From contig JAZDJJ010000087.1 in the NCBI GenBank assembly GCA_043804035.1, positions 1 through 19,191 on the forward strand: a stretch of DNA of 19,191 nt. Direction: 5' to 3'. Positions 6,374 to 15,118 of this stretch are shown piece after piece; the first letter of the stretch is position 1; each line of letters starts with the position of its first letter. Both the position numbers and the translations under genes were made by a program. Under the pieces are notes generated by a model. That model made no database searches. It was not told the DNA's origin and was given only the letters and a program-made list of their open reading frames with translations. Source of the stretch: JAZDJJ01 sp043804035. Its GTDB lineage: Bacteria; Bacteroidota; Bacteroidia; Palsa-948.

Positions 6374-8554
6374 ATGGCAATCATAACAAGTATTCGTAAA
6401 CATTCAGGACTCGTTGTTATTCTGGTGGGTGTTGCTATTTTTTCTTTTGTACTAAGTGACATGCTTTTCAAAGGAAAATTCTTTTTTCAGTCAGAACAAA
6501 CAGTTGGAAAAATAGGAGGTACTGACGTAAGTATTATAAGTTTTGATAACGAAGTGCAGCGCATTGCCGATATACAAAAAGAACGAAAACGTGAAAACGC
6601 ATTAGACGAAGAAACGATGAGTGCCATCCGCGACAATGTGTGGAACAAATTTGTAAATGAACTTGCTCTCAATCCGAATTTTGTTGATGCAGGCATTTCC
6701 GTTACAAATACCGAAATCAAAGACATTATCCTTGGCAATGATCCTGATCCGATGGTGATAAACTATTTTACTGACCCTGCCAACAATCAGATTATTCCTT
6801 ACTTCCGTGACCAGATGACAGGGAAACTAAAAGCATCTAGCATAAAAACTTATGTTGATTCTCTGCCCGATGCAGAAAAATACCGATGGGCAGAATTTGA
6901 AGAACTGCTTCGTAATAACTGTATGCAAACAAAATATCTGACGCTAATAAAAAAAGGACTTTATATAACTTCTGCTCAGATAAAAAATGAATATGCAAAA
7001 CTTAACCGCAAAATAAATTTCAAGTATGTATTCAAACCATATTCTTCACTTACCGATTCGTTAGTGAAAGTTACTGAAGATGATATGTTGAAATATTACG
7101 ACGAAAACAAAAATAAATTCAAACAAGATGCTTCACGTAAACTTGAATATGTTGTCTTTGATGTAAAACCCGTTGAGCAAGATTTTGAAGAAGTAAAATC
7201 ACAAATGGAGAAACTTGCAGAAGAGTGGAAACAAATAGGACAAATTTCTAATCTGTCGCAAGAGCATGGACAAATTAAAAATCATCTGTTATATAAAGAG
7301 GATTCTCTTTTTGTAATTCGCGAAAGTGACAGCCGTTGGTTTGACACTACTAAATACGGAAAAGGATTACTTCCACTCGCAGTGGATTCTTTGGCACATA
7401 TTTCCGAAGCAGGAACAGTGTTTCCTTTGTACAGTGAAAACAATATTTTCAAATTATGTAAAGTGATGGATTACGTCTTAACTCCAGATTCAGTAAAAGC
7501 ACGACATATCCTTATTAAAGTTCCCGAAGGAGATACACTTGCCAAAGCAAAAACAAAAATAAAAATAGATAGTTTGAAAAAAATAATAGAAAAGCAAAAG
7601 AATTTTGCTGACCTCGCAAAAAAATTCTGTGAAGATGGAACAAAAGAAAAAGGAGGTGACCTTGGTTGGTTCACCATTGGAAAGATGACGGCTCCATTTG
7701 AATACGCTTGCTTTCATAACAAGAAAGGCAATCTGTTTACTGTGAACACAGAGTTTGGATGGCACATTGTTGAAATTATGGAACAAAGTCGGCTCACTCG
7801 TAAAACACAACTTGCCACTATTGACAGAAGTGTACTGCCTGGTTCCAAAACCCGTCAGGATATTTACAATAAAACATCTGACTTTATTACACAATATCAC
7901 ACATCAGAAACATATCAAAAAGGAATAGAAGAAAAGCATCTTATCTCGCGTGTTGTACAATTGCGTGAAAATGACAAAGTGATTTCGGGAATTGAAAACC
8001 CAAGAGATATTATCCGATGGGCTTTCAACGCAGAAGAGGGTGCCATTAGCACAGAACCATTTAGTTTCTCTGATAAATATGTGATAACTCATTTGGCAGA
8101 AATCCGAGAAGAAGGTATCGCACCAATGAAGCAGAAAAAAGAAGAAGTGGAAATGGGAACAAAGAAAAATAAAAAAGCAGAAAGTTTTATTAACGAAATT
8201 AAAAATATTAAAGCTTCTTCATTAGATGAATATGCAATAAAGATGAAACTTACTGTACAAAGTGTGGAGGCATCAACATTTTCTTCTCCATCAATTTCCG
8301 GTATAGGAAGAGAACCTAATCTGTTAGGCATTCTTTTTTCTATGAAACAAGGACAATTGTCGGCGCCTATAAAAGGAGAATCCGGTGTATATATTGTAAA
8401 AATTGAAAGCATCAAAGAACCTCCTGCTATAAATGATTATTCTGACACTAAATTACAGGCAAAGAATAATTTTTCGTATCGTGCCGATGCAGAAGTAACA
8501 GAAGCACTAAAAAAGAAAGCGCAGATAAAAGATAACAGAGCGAAGTTTTATTGA
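6374..8554 (+). CDS. ppiD: PpiD-like peptidyl-prolyl isomerase / periplasmic folding factor
   Basis: The product is 726 residues. It has one N-terminal membrane anchor (residues 11-31, LVVILVGVAIFSFVLSDML) that leaves the rest in the periplasm. Residues about 36-200 are a SurA-N-like helical chaperone domain (VGKIGGTDVSIISFDNEVQR, then helices with FVNELALNPNFVDAGISVTNTEI). A parvulin-type PPIase domain lies at about 372-472: SVKARHILIKV, then FADLAKKFCEDGTKEKGGDLGWF, then EFGWHIVEI, which is the standard order. A second, weaker C-terminal segment (GQLSAPIKGESGVYIVKIESI) resembles the end of another parvulin-like fold. Length and layout match Bacteroidota PpiD/SurA_N proteins of about 700 residues. 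Known relatives help newly exported outer-membrane proteins fold. It is the last gene of the plus-strand run that starts at 1387, 89 bp after the Wzz-like gene. Confidence 0.9.
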   Translation: MAIITSIRKHSGLVVILVGVAIFSFVLSDMLFKGKFFFQSEQTVGKIGGTDVSIISFDNEVQRIADIQKERKRENALDEETMSAIRDNVWNKFVNELALNPNFVDAGISVTNTEIKDIILGNDPDPMVINYFTDPANNQIIPYFRDQMTGKLKASSIKTYVDSLPDAEKYRWAEFEELLRNNCMQTKYLTLIKKGLYITSAQIKNEYAKLNRKINFKYVFKPYSSLTDSLVKVTEDDMLKYYDENKNKFKQDASRKLEYVVFDVKPVEQDFEEVKSQMEKLAEEWKQIGQISNLSQEHGQIKNHLLYKEDSLFVIRESDSRWFDTTKYGKGLLPLAVDSLAHISEAGTVFPLYSENNIFKLCKVMDYVLTPDSVKARHILIKVPEGDTLAKAKTKIKIDSLKKIIEKQKNFADLAKKFCEDGTKEKGGDLGWFTIGKMTAPFEYACFHNKKGNLFTVNTEFGWHIVEIMEQSRLTRKTQLATIDRSVLPGSKTRQDIYNKTSDFITQYHTSETYQKGIEEKHLISRVVQLRENDKVISGIENPRDIIRWAFNAEEGAISTEPFSFSDKYVITHLAEIREEGIAPMKQKKEEVEMGTKKNKKAESFINEIKNIKASSLDEYAIKMKLTVQSVEASTFSSPSISGIGREPNLLGILFSMKQGQLSAPIKGESGVYIVKIESIKEPPAINDYSDTKLQAKNNFSYRADAEVTEALKKKAQIKDNRAKFY

Positions 8555-8950
8555 TAGGACTGCAACTTCCCATACTTGCAGGAAAAATCGAACAACGAAT
8601 TACGATTTAAGATTTACGAATTACAAATTGCAATTTATCAATAATCCTGAAAATAAATTCAGGACAGTCCATTAATCATTCTATATTGTATTTCTTTTTG
8701 TTCATTTTATTTCATAATTCGTTATTCAAATGTTCGCTATTCTGTTTTTACGAATTACTTGTGGATATGAGAAGTTACGGACTTTCTTCTCAAAATAAAG
8801 TTTTATGTCCCTCCATAAAAAAAAACACAACAATTTGCGAAACCTTTCCCAAAGTTCTTTTAGTCCGAGAGCGAGTTTGCCAACGAGATTGATTTTGTAT
8901 TGCATGTTTTTTTAAAACGTACAATTGAATGAATGCAAATTCAAAATAAT
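8555..8950. other. Intergenic region without a supported gene
   Basis: About 400 bp separate the PpiD-like gene from the PKD protein. It holds a degenerate heptamer tract (8597-8638) and a small hairpin with 7-bp arms (TCCTGAA 8645-8651, TTCAGGA 8658-8664) that could mark the end of the upstream transcript, although no T-run follows. The short palindromic match GGACTG (8557-8562) / CAGTCC (8665-8670) brackets this part. A 68-codon reading frame at 8686-8892 looks non-coding. AAAGTTTTATGTCC at 8797-8810 recurs in the 41-bp tandem repeat at the right edge of the window. Confidence 0.7.
8597..8638. repeat. Degenerate heptamer tract
   Basis: Six consecutive 7-bp units can be read: GAATTAC, GATTTAA, GATTTAC, GAATTAC, AAATTGC, AATTTAT. 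The 7-bp phase is kept while bases vary, as in an old or diverged version of the other heptamer arrays in the window. Confidence 0.7.
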
Positions 8951-8958
8951 TAACTTTG
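8951..8958 (+). promoter_or_regulatory. Bacteroidota -7 box (TAACTTTG) for the PKD protein
   Basis: TAACTTTG matches the TAnnTTTG -7 consensus of Bacteroidota and is followed after four bases by the ATG at 8963. A TTG at 8925-8927 could be the -33 element, but its 23-bp spacing is at the long end. If this box is used, transcription begins at or next to the start codon and the mRNA has almost no leader. Confidence 0.6.
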
Positions 8959-8962
8959 CAAT

Positions 8963-11900
8963 ATGTTTAGTTCTTCAACGATATATTTTTATTTTAAGAA
9001 ATTTATCAAAGTTTTTTTTCTGATTATTTGTTTATGTAATAGCAATATTAATTTTTCTCAATCATTTATTCCCTCAGATATAAATAGTTTAAAATTATGG
9101 TTAAGGTCAGATACCGGCTTAACACTGAGCGGAAATTTAGTTGACCAATGGAATGATATAAGCGGTAATGGTAATAATGTTTTTCAAAATACAGGGTGGA
9201 GAAAACCAACATGGCAAAGTGCAGATACATTATTATTTAATTATCCGGTTGTAAAATTTGATGGAGCAAGTGCGATGTTGGAGACGATGTTTACTCAGCC
9301 GGATACCTATAGTACATTTATAATTTATTCTCATAGACAAGGTAGCACCGGCTCATTTTACAGTACAGGTACATCTGGTCATTCATTGCAAAGGAATACA
9401 GGAATATGGCCGAACTCAAATGCTGGGAATTACGGATTGGGAGGGGATTCTCTCAATTTACGAAATCTATATGTAGATGTTTACGATTTTCAAAACGATA
9501 CTTTCAGGACTTTTTTAAATGGAATATATAGAGGAGGATTGAATGTCCCAATCTCAAAGTCCGGAGGAACTTTTTACATAGGATACGCTGTTAATGAACC
9601 ACTTAATGGTGATATTGCTGAATTTTTAATTTATGATAATACTCTTCCGGATTCTTCAAGAATTAAAGTGGAAAATTATTTAATGAACAGATACGCCCCT
9701 CCTGTAAATCTTGGACCTGATATTATTTCAAATTATTTTTGTGATATAACTCTTGATGCCAAAAAAAGATTTACTTCTTTTTTATGGAGTACGGGAAACA
9801 CAACTCAAACAATTCAGGTAAATCAATCAAATACTTATTGGGTAAAAGTCACAGATATTTTCGGAAGGATATCATCAGATACAATCAACATTTCTTATCC
9901 CGGAAATTTTTCTCCATTCCCTGATACAACAATTTGTTACGGTAGTTCTATCAAATGGAATACGCAGTTAAACAAAACCGGCTATAATTTCCTTTGGCAG
10001 GATGGCTCTGCGGATTCTGTTTTTACAATTACTCAGGCGGGAAAATATTTTGTAAGAGTTACAGATACATTAGGATGTTTTTATTCGGATACAATAAATG
10101 TTCAGGTAGATAATTTTTCACAAACCGCTTCGCTCGGTCCTGACATTGCAATTTGTTCAGGAGCAAACATTGCGTTGATAAATGGCGCCAGTCAAGCAGT
10201 TTCTTATTTATGGTCAACGGGTGTAACAAGTTCTGCTATTGCTGTTACTTTGCCGGGAAATTATTTTGTTAATGTTCAAAATGTTCACGGTTGCATTGCA
10301 AAAGATTCAATAAATGTTTCTATTAAAAGTGTTCAGCCGAATATAAATTTTTCTGTTCCTCCTGTATGTTTTGGGAATGTTACTCAATTTTCGGATTTGT
10401 CTTTTGCAACTCTTCCTGATAATATTGCCACTTGGTCATGGGATTTTGGAAATGGTGCTACTGCTTCGGTTCAAAATCCATCTTTTACTTATTCTGTTTC
10501 GGGAACTTACACAGCAACACTTACTGTTGTTACTGATTCCGGTTGTACAAATATTATTCAAAAGCCGGTAAAAATAAATGCATTGCCTGTTGCATCATAT
10601 AATGTTTCATCTTTTTGTTCAGGCGGAACAATACAGTTTTCAGATATTTCTACAGTACCTAATGATACTATTATTTCATGGAGTTGGAATTTTGGAGATC
10701 CTCCCAGCGGTGCAAATAATGTTTCTGTTCTAAAAAATTCTTCTCATTTTTTTCAAACCGGAGCAACATATTCTGTTCAATTGATTGTTACTTCATCTTC
10801 ATCTTGTAAGGATACGATTGTGAAAGCGATTAACATTTTACAATCGCCCGTAGCGTTATTCACTGCTAATTCTGTTTGCAAGGGCAGCACCACTACTTTT
10901 GTAAATTCTTCTTCTTGTATTGGCACAGGTACCTGGTCATGGAATTTTGGAGATGGTAGTTTTACTTCTTTAAAAAATCCCACACATTACTATGCATCTA
11001 CCGGAACATACACTGTCATTCTAACTGCCACAGAATATAATGGATGCAAGAATAAAGATACAGTGTTAGTGAATGTAAATTATTTACCAATCCCCGGTTT
11101 TACAGGAGATATATTATGTGTTAATACGCCGTTTCAATTTTTAGATACAAGTAAAGTAACAGGAAGTATAATCAATAATTGGAACTGGCATTTTGGAACT
11201 ACGGGAAGTTCGGCACAACAAAATCCAACATTTACTTTTTCTAATATAGGCATTCAAACAGTTTCGCTGTCAGTAACATCAGAGCAGGGTTGCACAAAAT
11301 CAATTTCTAAATCTGTGCAAGTGCATGCTTTGCCGGTATCATCTTTTAATTTTTCTCCGCAATATGGAGCACCTCCGCTTTCTGTTTCGTTTAATAATCA
11401 ATCTACAGGCGATACAAGTTGGAGTTGGAATTTTGGAGATACCTCTTCTATAAATAATATTTCCACTTTACAAAATCCTATTCATATATATCAGGACACA
11501 GGACATTTTTGGATTCTTCTCGTTGCAGAAAATCAATTTGGCTGTAATGATTCGTTTGTGAAAGATATTTATGTTGCAATTCCGGTATTGGATATTGTTG
11601 TGATGAATGTGGCAACGGTTTCATCTTCTGATAATATTCAAGTGTATGCTACACTTTACAATGCAGGAAGTGTTGTCATCAATAACATGGAATTATTTAC
11701 TTATTTAAATGACGGAACTCCCATCCGCGAAACATGGACAGGTTCGCTATCACCAAAAACATCATTACTTTATAAATTTAATTCTTCGTTTGTAGTATAT
11801 GATAGACAACAATTTAATGTTGTATGTGTTGAAGCCAAAAATCCAAACGGAACAAATGACGACGTTCCTGCAAATAATAAAAATTGCACTGCTATAAAAG

Positions 11901-12160
11901 ATGAACTTATTTTATTAGATCCTTTTCCCAATCCTGCAACTGACGACATATATTTTCTTTTCATTCTACCTGAAAACGGAGATGTGGCAATTAAAATATT
12001 TGATAACAAAGGAAGTGAAGTCGCAAAAATTTTTGATGGGAGAGCAAACAAAGGATTGAATAAAATTACTTTTAACACAAGGGATTTAAAAAAAGGAATT
12101 TATTCCTTACGACTTTTTTACCGTTCTAAATTTCTTTTGAAAACTTTTATAAAAGAATAA
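8963..12160 (+). CDS. Secreted multi-PKD protein with lectin-like domain and T9SS sorting signal
   Basis: The product is 1065 residues. A signal peptide (KKFIKVFFLIICLCNSNINFSQS) is cleaved near residue 34. Residues about 36-245 form a concanavalin A/LamG-like domain (LKLWLRSDTGLTLSGNLVDQWNDISGNGNNV... FNGIYRGGL ... IAEFLIYDNTL). Three Ig-like repeats follow at about 250-450; they carry LGPDI or PDTTIC openings and LWSTG/LWQDG cores and end in TDTLGC-type strands. Five PKD domains follow, with WSWDFGNG near 491 and WSWNFGD or WNWHFG cores near 573, 656, 738 and 819. Next is a CARDB-like domain (residues 876-980, VNMVATV... YNAGSVVINNMELF). The last 83 residues are a type A T9SS C-terminal domain (LLDPFPNPATDDIYF ... 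VAIKIFDNKGSEV ... GLNKITFNTRDLKKGIYSLRL). It is probably a surface adhesin or a sugar-binding protein. No hydrolase domain is visible, and no T9SS component genes are nearby. Confidence 0.93.
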   Translation: MFSSSTIYFYFKKFIKVFFLIICLCNSNINFSQSFIPSDINSLKLWLRSDTGLTLSGNLVDQWNDISGNGNNVFQNTGWRKPTWQSADTLLFNYPVVKFDGASAMLETMFTQPDTYSTFIIYSHRQGSTGSFYSTGTSGHSLQRNTGIWPNSNAGNYGLGGDSLNLRNLYVDVYDFQNDTFRTFLNGIYRGGLNVPISKSGGTFYIGYAVNEPLNGDIAEFLIYDNTLPDSSRIKVENYLMNRYAPPVNLGPDIISNYFCDITLDAKKRFTSFLWSTGNTTQTIQVNQSNTYWVKVTDIFGRISSDTINISYPGNFSPFPDTTICYGSSIKWNTQLNKTGYNFLWQDGSADSVFTITQAGKYFVRVTDTLGCFYSDTINVQVDNFSQTASLGPDIAICSGANIALINGASQAVSYLWSTGVTSSAIAVTLPGNYFVNVQNVHGCIAKDSINVSIKSVQPNINFSVPPVCFGNVTQFSDLSFATLPDNIATWSWDFGNGATASVQNPSFTYSVSGTYTATLTVVTDSGCTNIIQKPVKINALPVASYNVSSFCSGGTIQFSDISTVPNDTIISWSWNFGDPPSGANNVSVLKNSSHFFQTGATYSVQLIVTSSSSCKDTIVKAINILQSPVALFTANSVCKGSTTTFVNSSSCIGTGTWSWNFGDGSFTSLKNPTHYYASTGTYTVILTATEYNGCKNKDTVLVNVNYLPIPGFTGDILCVNTPFQFLDTSKVTGSIINNWNWHFGTTGSSAQQNPTFTFSNIGIQTVSLSVTSEQGCTKSISKSVQVHALPVSSFNFSPQYGAPPLSVSFNNQSTGDTSWSWNFGDTSSINNISTLQNPIHIYQDTGHFWILLVAENQFGCNDSFVKDIYVAIPVLDIVVMNVATVSSSDNIQVYATLYNAGSVVINNMELFTYLNDGTPIRETWTGSLSPKTSLLYKFNSSFVVYDRQQFNVVCVEAKNPNGTNDDVPANNKNCTAIKDELILLDPFPNPATDDIYFLFILPENGDVAIKIFDNKGSEVAKIFDGRANKGLNKITFNTRDLKKGIYSLRLFYRSKFLLKTFIKE

Positions 12161-12196
12161 TGCGACAAAATTAAAAATGTTATCAGTGAGAATTTT

Positions 12197-13045
12197 TTAA
12201 GTCGTACCAAAATCCTTGTGAATACTTTTAATTTCACCCATTACTTTTTCATAATCAGTTACTTTTTCAAATTCTACAAAAAGATGTCCATCAAGTAATA
12301 TTTTTGGATTTATATTGAGCAAAAATATTTCTTTGTATATATTTTTTTGATAGGTTTTTTCGTACCCTTTGTTTTTGTTTAAGTTTTTTGTATATGTGAT
12401 CAAATTGGACAAAAATATAAATGGATATGTAAATATAAAAATCAGTAAAGAAGTTGTTTTTAATCTGGTAAACTGTATATGTTTTATTTTGAAACCCGAT
12501 AGTTTAGCTAATACTCTGAGTTTTTGAATACCTATCAAAAATATGTGTCCGAAATATATTTCACTTGTTATGCTCTGATTATTCATCCATATAGAATCAA
12601 TTTCATTTGGTGGCATTATTGAATTAAATCGTTCACTTTCTGATAAGAAATAGGAAAGTTTTGCTCTTAGATTAGAGTAATTGGGAGTAGTAATAATTAG
12701 AGAACCGTTAGTTTTCAAAACTCTATTAAATTCATTAAGCAATTTAAACTGATTCGTAAAATGCTCAATTCCTTCCTGACATATTACATAGTCGGCAAAC
12801 TTATTCTCAAGAGGAATATTTTCTAATCCGTTGGCTCGCTTACAATCTATATCTTTAAACGTAAAGTATTCTGGAAATAAATCAAAAGCAATAGGTATAG
12901 CACCAATTTCTTTAAGAATACATGAGGTTACTCCATTCCCCGCAGGAATATCAACAACTATTTTTTTATTAAATCTATTTTTATTTTTTATCAAGTATTT
13001 TTTAACATGATATTTGATACTCTTTGGGTTGTCCTCGTATTTCAT
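12197..13045 (-). CDS. SAM-dependent class I methyltransferase, possibly membrane-associated
   Basis: The product is 282 residues. Motif I reads VVDIPAGNGVTS (residues 30-41), a version of the glycine-rich SAM loop with Pro-Ala. The acidic end of the second strand is FDLFPE (54-59), followed by DYVICQEGIEHF (85-96) and LIITTPNYSN (116-125), the standard order in Methyltransf_11-type enzymes. A hydrophobic stretch at about 198-217 (SLLIFIFTYPFIFLSNLI) suggests attachment to the membrane. Relatives often sit in polysaccharide or lipid modification loci, but no such genes adjoin it here and the substrate cannot be read from the sequence. It lies 53 bp downstream of sppA on the same strand and may be in its transcript. 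It converges on the PKD gene, with only 36 bp between the two stop codons. Confidence 0.85.
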   Translation of the reverse strand: MKYEDNPKSIKYHVKKYLIKNKNRFNKKIVVDIPAGNGVTSCILKEIGAIPIAFDLFPEYFTFKDIDCKRANGLENIPLENKFADYVICQEGIEHFTNQFKLLNEFNRVLKTNGSLIITTPNYSNLRAKLSYFLSESERFNSIMPPNEIDSIWMNNQSITSEIYFGHIFLIGIQKLRVLAKLSGFKIKHIQFTRLKTTSLLIFIFTYPFIFLSNLITYTKNLNKNKGYEKTYQKNIYKEIFLLNINPKILLDGHLFVEFEKVTDYEKVMGEIKSIHKDFGTT

Positions 13046-13098
13046 ATTGATTAAATCGTTAATCCTTGTTCGTTATCATTTTCTGCTGAGAACAACCA

Positions 13099-14880
13099 TC
13101 AATATATTACAATATCATACGGCAATCGTGCTTGCACTCCCTGATATTTTAAGATTAGTTTCAGATGTTTTAAATTATTGTAAGCAGAGCCAAATTCTTT
13201 TTGTAATTTCTTTTCAACAGATGATTCTTCTCCTGTGATGTTTTCAAATATTTCTTCTAACAAATCTTTTTGCTCTGGAAGTTCAACTATTTTATATTCT
13301 TTTATGTTTGCTTTTTTAGCAGCAAGAGCGATGGCATCTTTTATTCCACCGAACTCATCCACCAGCCCGATTTGTTTTCCATCTTCGCCGCTCCACACTC
13401 TGCCTTGTCCGATACTATCTACTTCTGCTTTGCTCATCTTTCTGCTTTCGCCAACCTTACCGATAAAATCGTCATACACATCTTCAATCCATTTTTGAAT
13501 TACTGTACTTTCTTCTTTGTTAACTGCGCGATATGCGTTGTAAAAGTCAGAATGTTTATTGGTGTTTGCCGTATCCACTGTAATGCCGAACTTATTGGAA
13601 AACAATCTCTGTGCATTTGGCAAAAGACCGAATACTCCGATAGAACCTGTGATAGTATTTGGATGAGCAACAATGGCATCTGCTGCGCAAGAAATATAAT
13701 ATCCACCCGAAGCCGCCACATCTCCCATAGATACTATAACCGGCTTCATCTTTTTAGCCAATGTCATTTCTCGCCATATAATATCAGAAGATAATGCACT
13801 GCCTCCGGGAGAATTAACACGAAGCACGATGGCTTTTATATTGCTATCAAGTCGTGCCTTGCGAATGGCTTTTGATATTCTTTCTGAACCAATTGTTTCA
13901 TCATCGCCTTCACCATTTTCAATAGTTCCAACAGCATATATAATGGCAATTTGGTTTGCAGTTTGTGGAGTGTGAAGTGTGGGTGGAGTATTGGAATATT
14001 TATTTAATCCAATATAATTTACTTTGTTAATATTCTCAACTCCCACTTGCTTACGGAGAATTTCAAGCATCTCATCTTTATAAACTAATTTATCAACGAG
14101 TTTATATTTGAGTGCATCATCGGCATTTCGTATAAGTATGTTGTCAGCTATTTTATTCATCTCTTCAATTGTTATTCCTCTTTGTTTAGAAATCCCCGTA
14201 AGCAGATGATTCCAAATGGAGTGCATATAAGAAAGTGTTTGCTCTCGGTTAGCGGGGCTCATCTTTTCCATGTCAAAAGGTTCAATAGCACTTTTGTATT
14301 TTCCATGACGGAATATTTGCACATCTATTTCTAACTTTTCTAATAATTTTTTAAAAAACATGACTTGTCTGCTTAGTCCTTTAAATTCAACAATACCTTC
14401 CGGGTTCAGATAAATTTTATCAGCAGCCGATGCAAGATAGTATGCACCTTGCGTGTACACTTCGCTGTAAGCAAGAATAAATTTTTTGGATGTTTTAAAA
14501 TCAAGAAGTGCATTGCGGATTTCTTCTACTGTTGCAATGCCAGCGGGAATAGCAGTGATATCTAAATAAATTCCTTTGATGTTATCATCATTTTTTGCTT
14601 TTTCAATATTGGCAAGAATTTCGTTTAGTCCAATCGGTTGATGTTTAAAGTCTCCGTATAGAAAATTTTTAAACGGATTTTTTGGGGAACGTTCTTTAAT
14701 CTCACCATCAAATTTTATGTGTAGTACGGATTTTGGTTTTACATAGATAGGAATTTCTTTTCCCGAGAAAATTCCTGAAATGGAAGAAAAAACTATTGCC
14801 GTAATAATCAGAATAACAATAAATGTAGTAATGAATATTCCTACAAGTGTGCCGAAAAAAGAACCCCAGAAAGTTTTCAT
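13099..14880 (-). CDS. sppA: Signal peptide peptidase SppA, long (67K) type
   Basis: The product is 593 residues with one N-terminal membrane segment (about 8-35, FGTLVGIFITTFIVILIITAIVF) and two tandem ClpP-fold domains, as in E. coli SppA (618 residues). The catalytic lysine is in the N-terminal half: RHGKYKSAIEPF, Lys196. The nucleophile is in the C-terminal half: MGDVAASGGYY, Ser391, preceded by VLRVNSPGGSALSSD and followed by ADAIVAHPNTITGSIGVFG. Both catalytic residues are intact. The family cleaves remnant signal peptides within the membrane, with the active site on the periplasmic side. The linker between the halves (YSNTPPTLHTPQTANQ, about 295-310) is Pro/Thr-rich. The start is supported by the membrane segment directly after MKTFWG. 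The large open frames on the opposite strand here are shadows. Confidence 0.95.
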   Translation of the reverse strand: MKTFWGSFFGTLVGIFITTFIVILIITAIVFSSISGIFSGKEIPIYVKPKSVLHIKFDGEIKERSPKNPFKNFLYGDFKHQPIGLNEILANIEKAKNDDNIKGIYLDITAIPAGIATVEEIRNALLDFKTSKKFILAYSEVYTQGAYYLASAADKIYLNPEGIVEFKGLSRQVMFFKKLLEKLEIDVQIFRHGKYKSAIEPFDMEKMSPANREQTLSYMHSIWNHLLTGISKQRGITIEEMNKIADNILIRNADDALKYKLVDKLVYKDEMLEILRKQVGVENINKVNYIGLNKYSNTPPTLHTPQTANQIAIIYAVGTIENGEGDDETIGSERISKAIRKARLDSNIKAIVLRVNSPGGSALSSDIIWREMTLAKKMKPVIVSMGDVAASGGYYISCAADAIVAHPNTITGSIGVFGLLPNAQRLFSNKFGITVDTANTNKHSDFYNAYRAVNKEESTVIQKWIEDVYDDFIGKVGESRKMSKAEVDSIGQGRVWSGEDGKQIGLVDEFGGIKDAIALAAKKANIKEYKIVELPEQKDLLEEIFENITGEESSVEKKLQKEFGSAYNNLKHLKLILKYQGVQARLPYDIVIY

Positions 14881-14983
14881 AGAAATGGATTTTGTTTTTG
14901 TGATGTTTTTGTAATGTTAAGAAAAATTATTGAATCTTATTTCACCGATTCGGAGTGTGCGATAAAATGGATAATCATAATTA

Positions 14984-14991
14984 CAAAAATA
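14984..14991 (-). promoter_or_regulatory. sppA: Possible -7 box (TATTTTTG) for sppA
   Basis: Read on the minus strand, the sequence is TATTTTTG, which fits TAnnTTTG, about 100 bp upstream of the sppA start codon. A TTG at 15018-15016 (minus strand) lies 24 bp further upstream, a little beyond the usual -33 spacing. In AT-rich DNA such a match is not strong evidence. Confidence 0.3.
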
Positions 14992-15060
14992 TAAATGTTA
15001 ACTAATAAACTCCCGCAATTGATTTTATTATTTTGTCAGATAAAGCAAACGGCAATAGGC

Positions 15061-15094
15061 AAATGACATTTATTTGTATTTTTAGAATTACTCT
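15061..15094. repeat. Relic of the right end of the hairpin element
   Basis: Compared with 95-128, 29 of 34 bases agree, including an unbroken TTTATTTGTATTTTTAGAA. The central hairpin and left terminus are absent, so this is a truncated remnant. It ends 24 bp before the start codon of the deacetylase gene. Confidence 0.75.
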
Positions 15095-15118
15095 GCGAAG
15101 TTGCTTGAGAGTGAATAT

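Noticed and set aside
7490..7900. 136-codon minus-strand frame inside the PpiD-like gene
   Set aside because: It lies opposite the parvulin domain, and its translation is Phe/Cys-rich and unlike any family.
8557..8670. Second MITE-like element with GGACTG/CAGTCC ends
   Set aside because: Only six bases match at the ends, there is no second copy in the window, and no target duplication is seen. Chance is a sufficient explanation.
8686..8892. 68-codon open frame in the intergenic region before the PKD gene
   Set aside because: The product is a biased Phe/Leu/Cys stretch followed by a low-complexity tail, with no family resemblance. It reads as open AT-rich DNA.
13270..13794. 174-codon plus-strand frame opposite sppA
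   Set aside because: It is a shadow of the well-conserved sppA coding sequence, which contains both catalytic residues in the minus frame.
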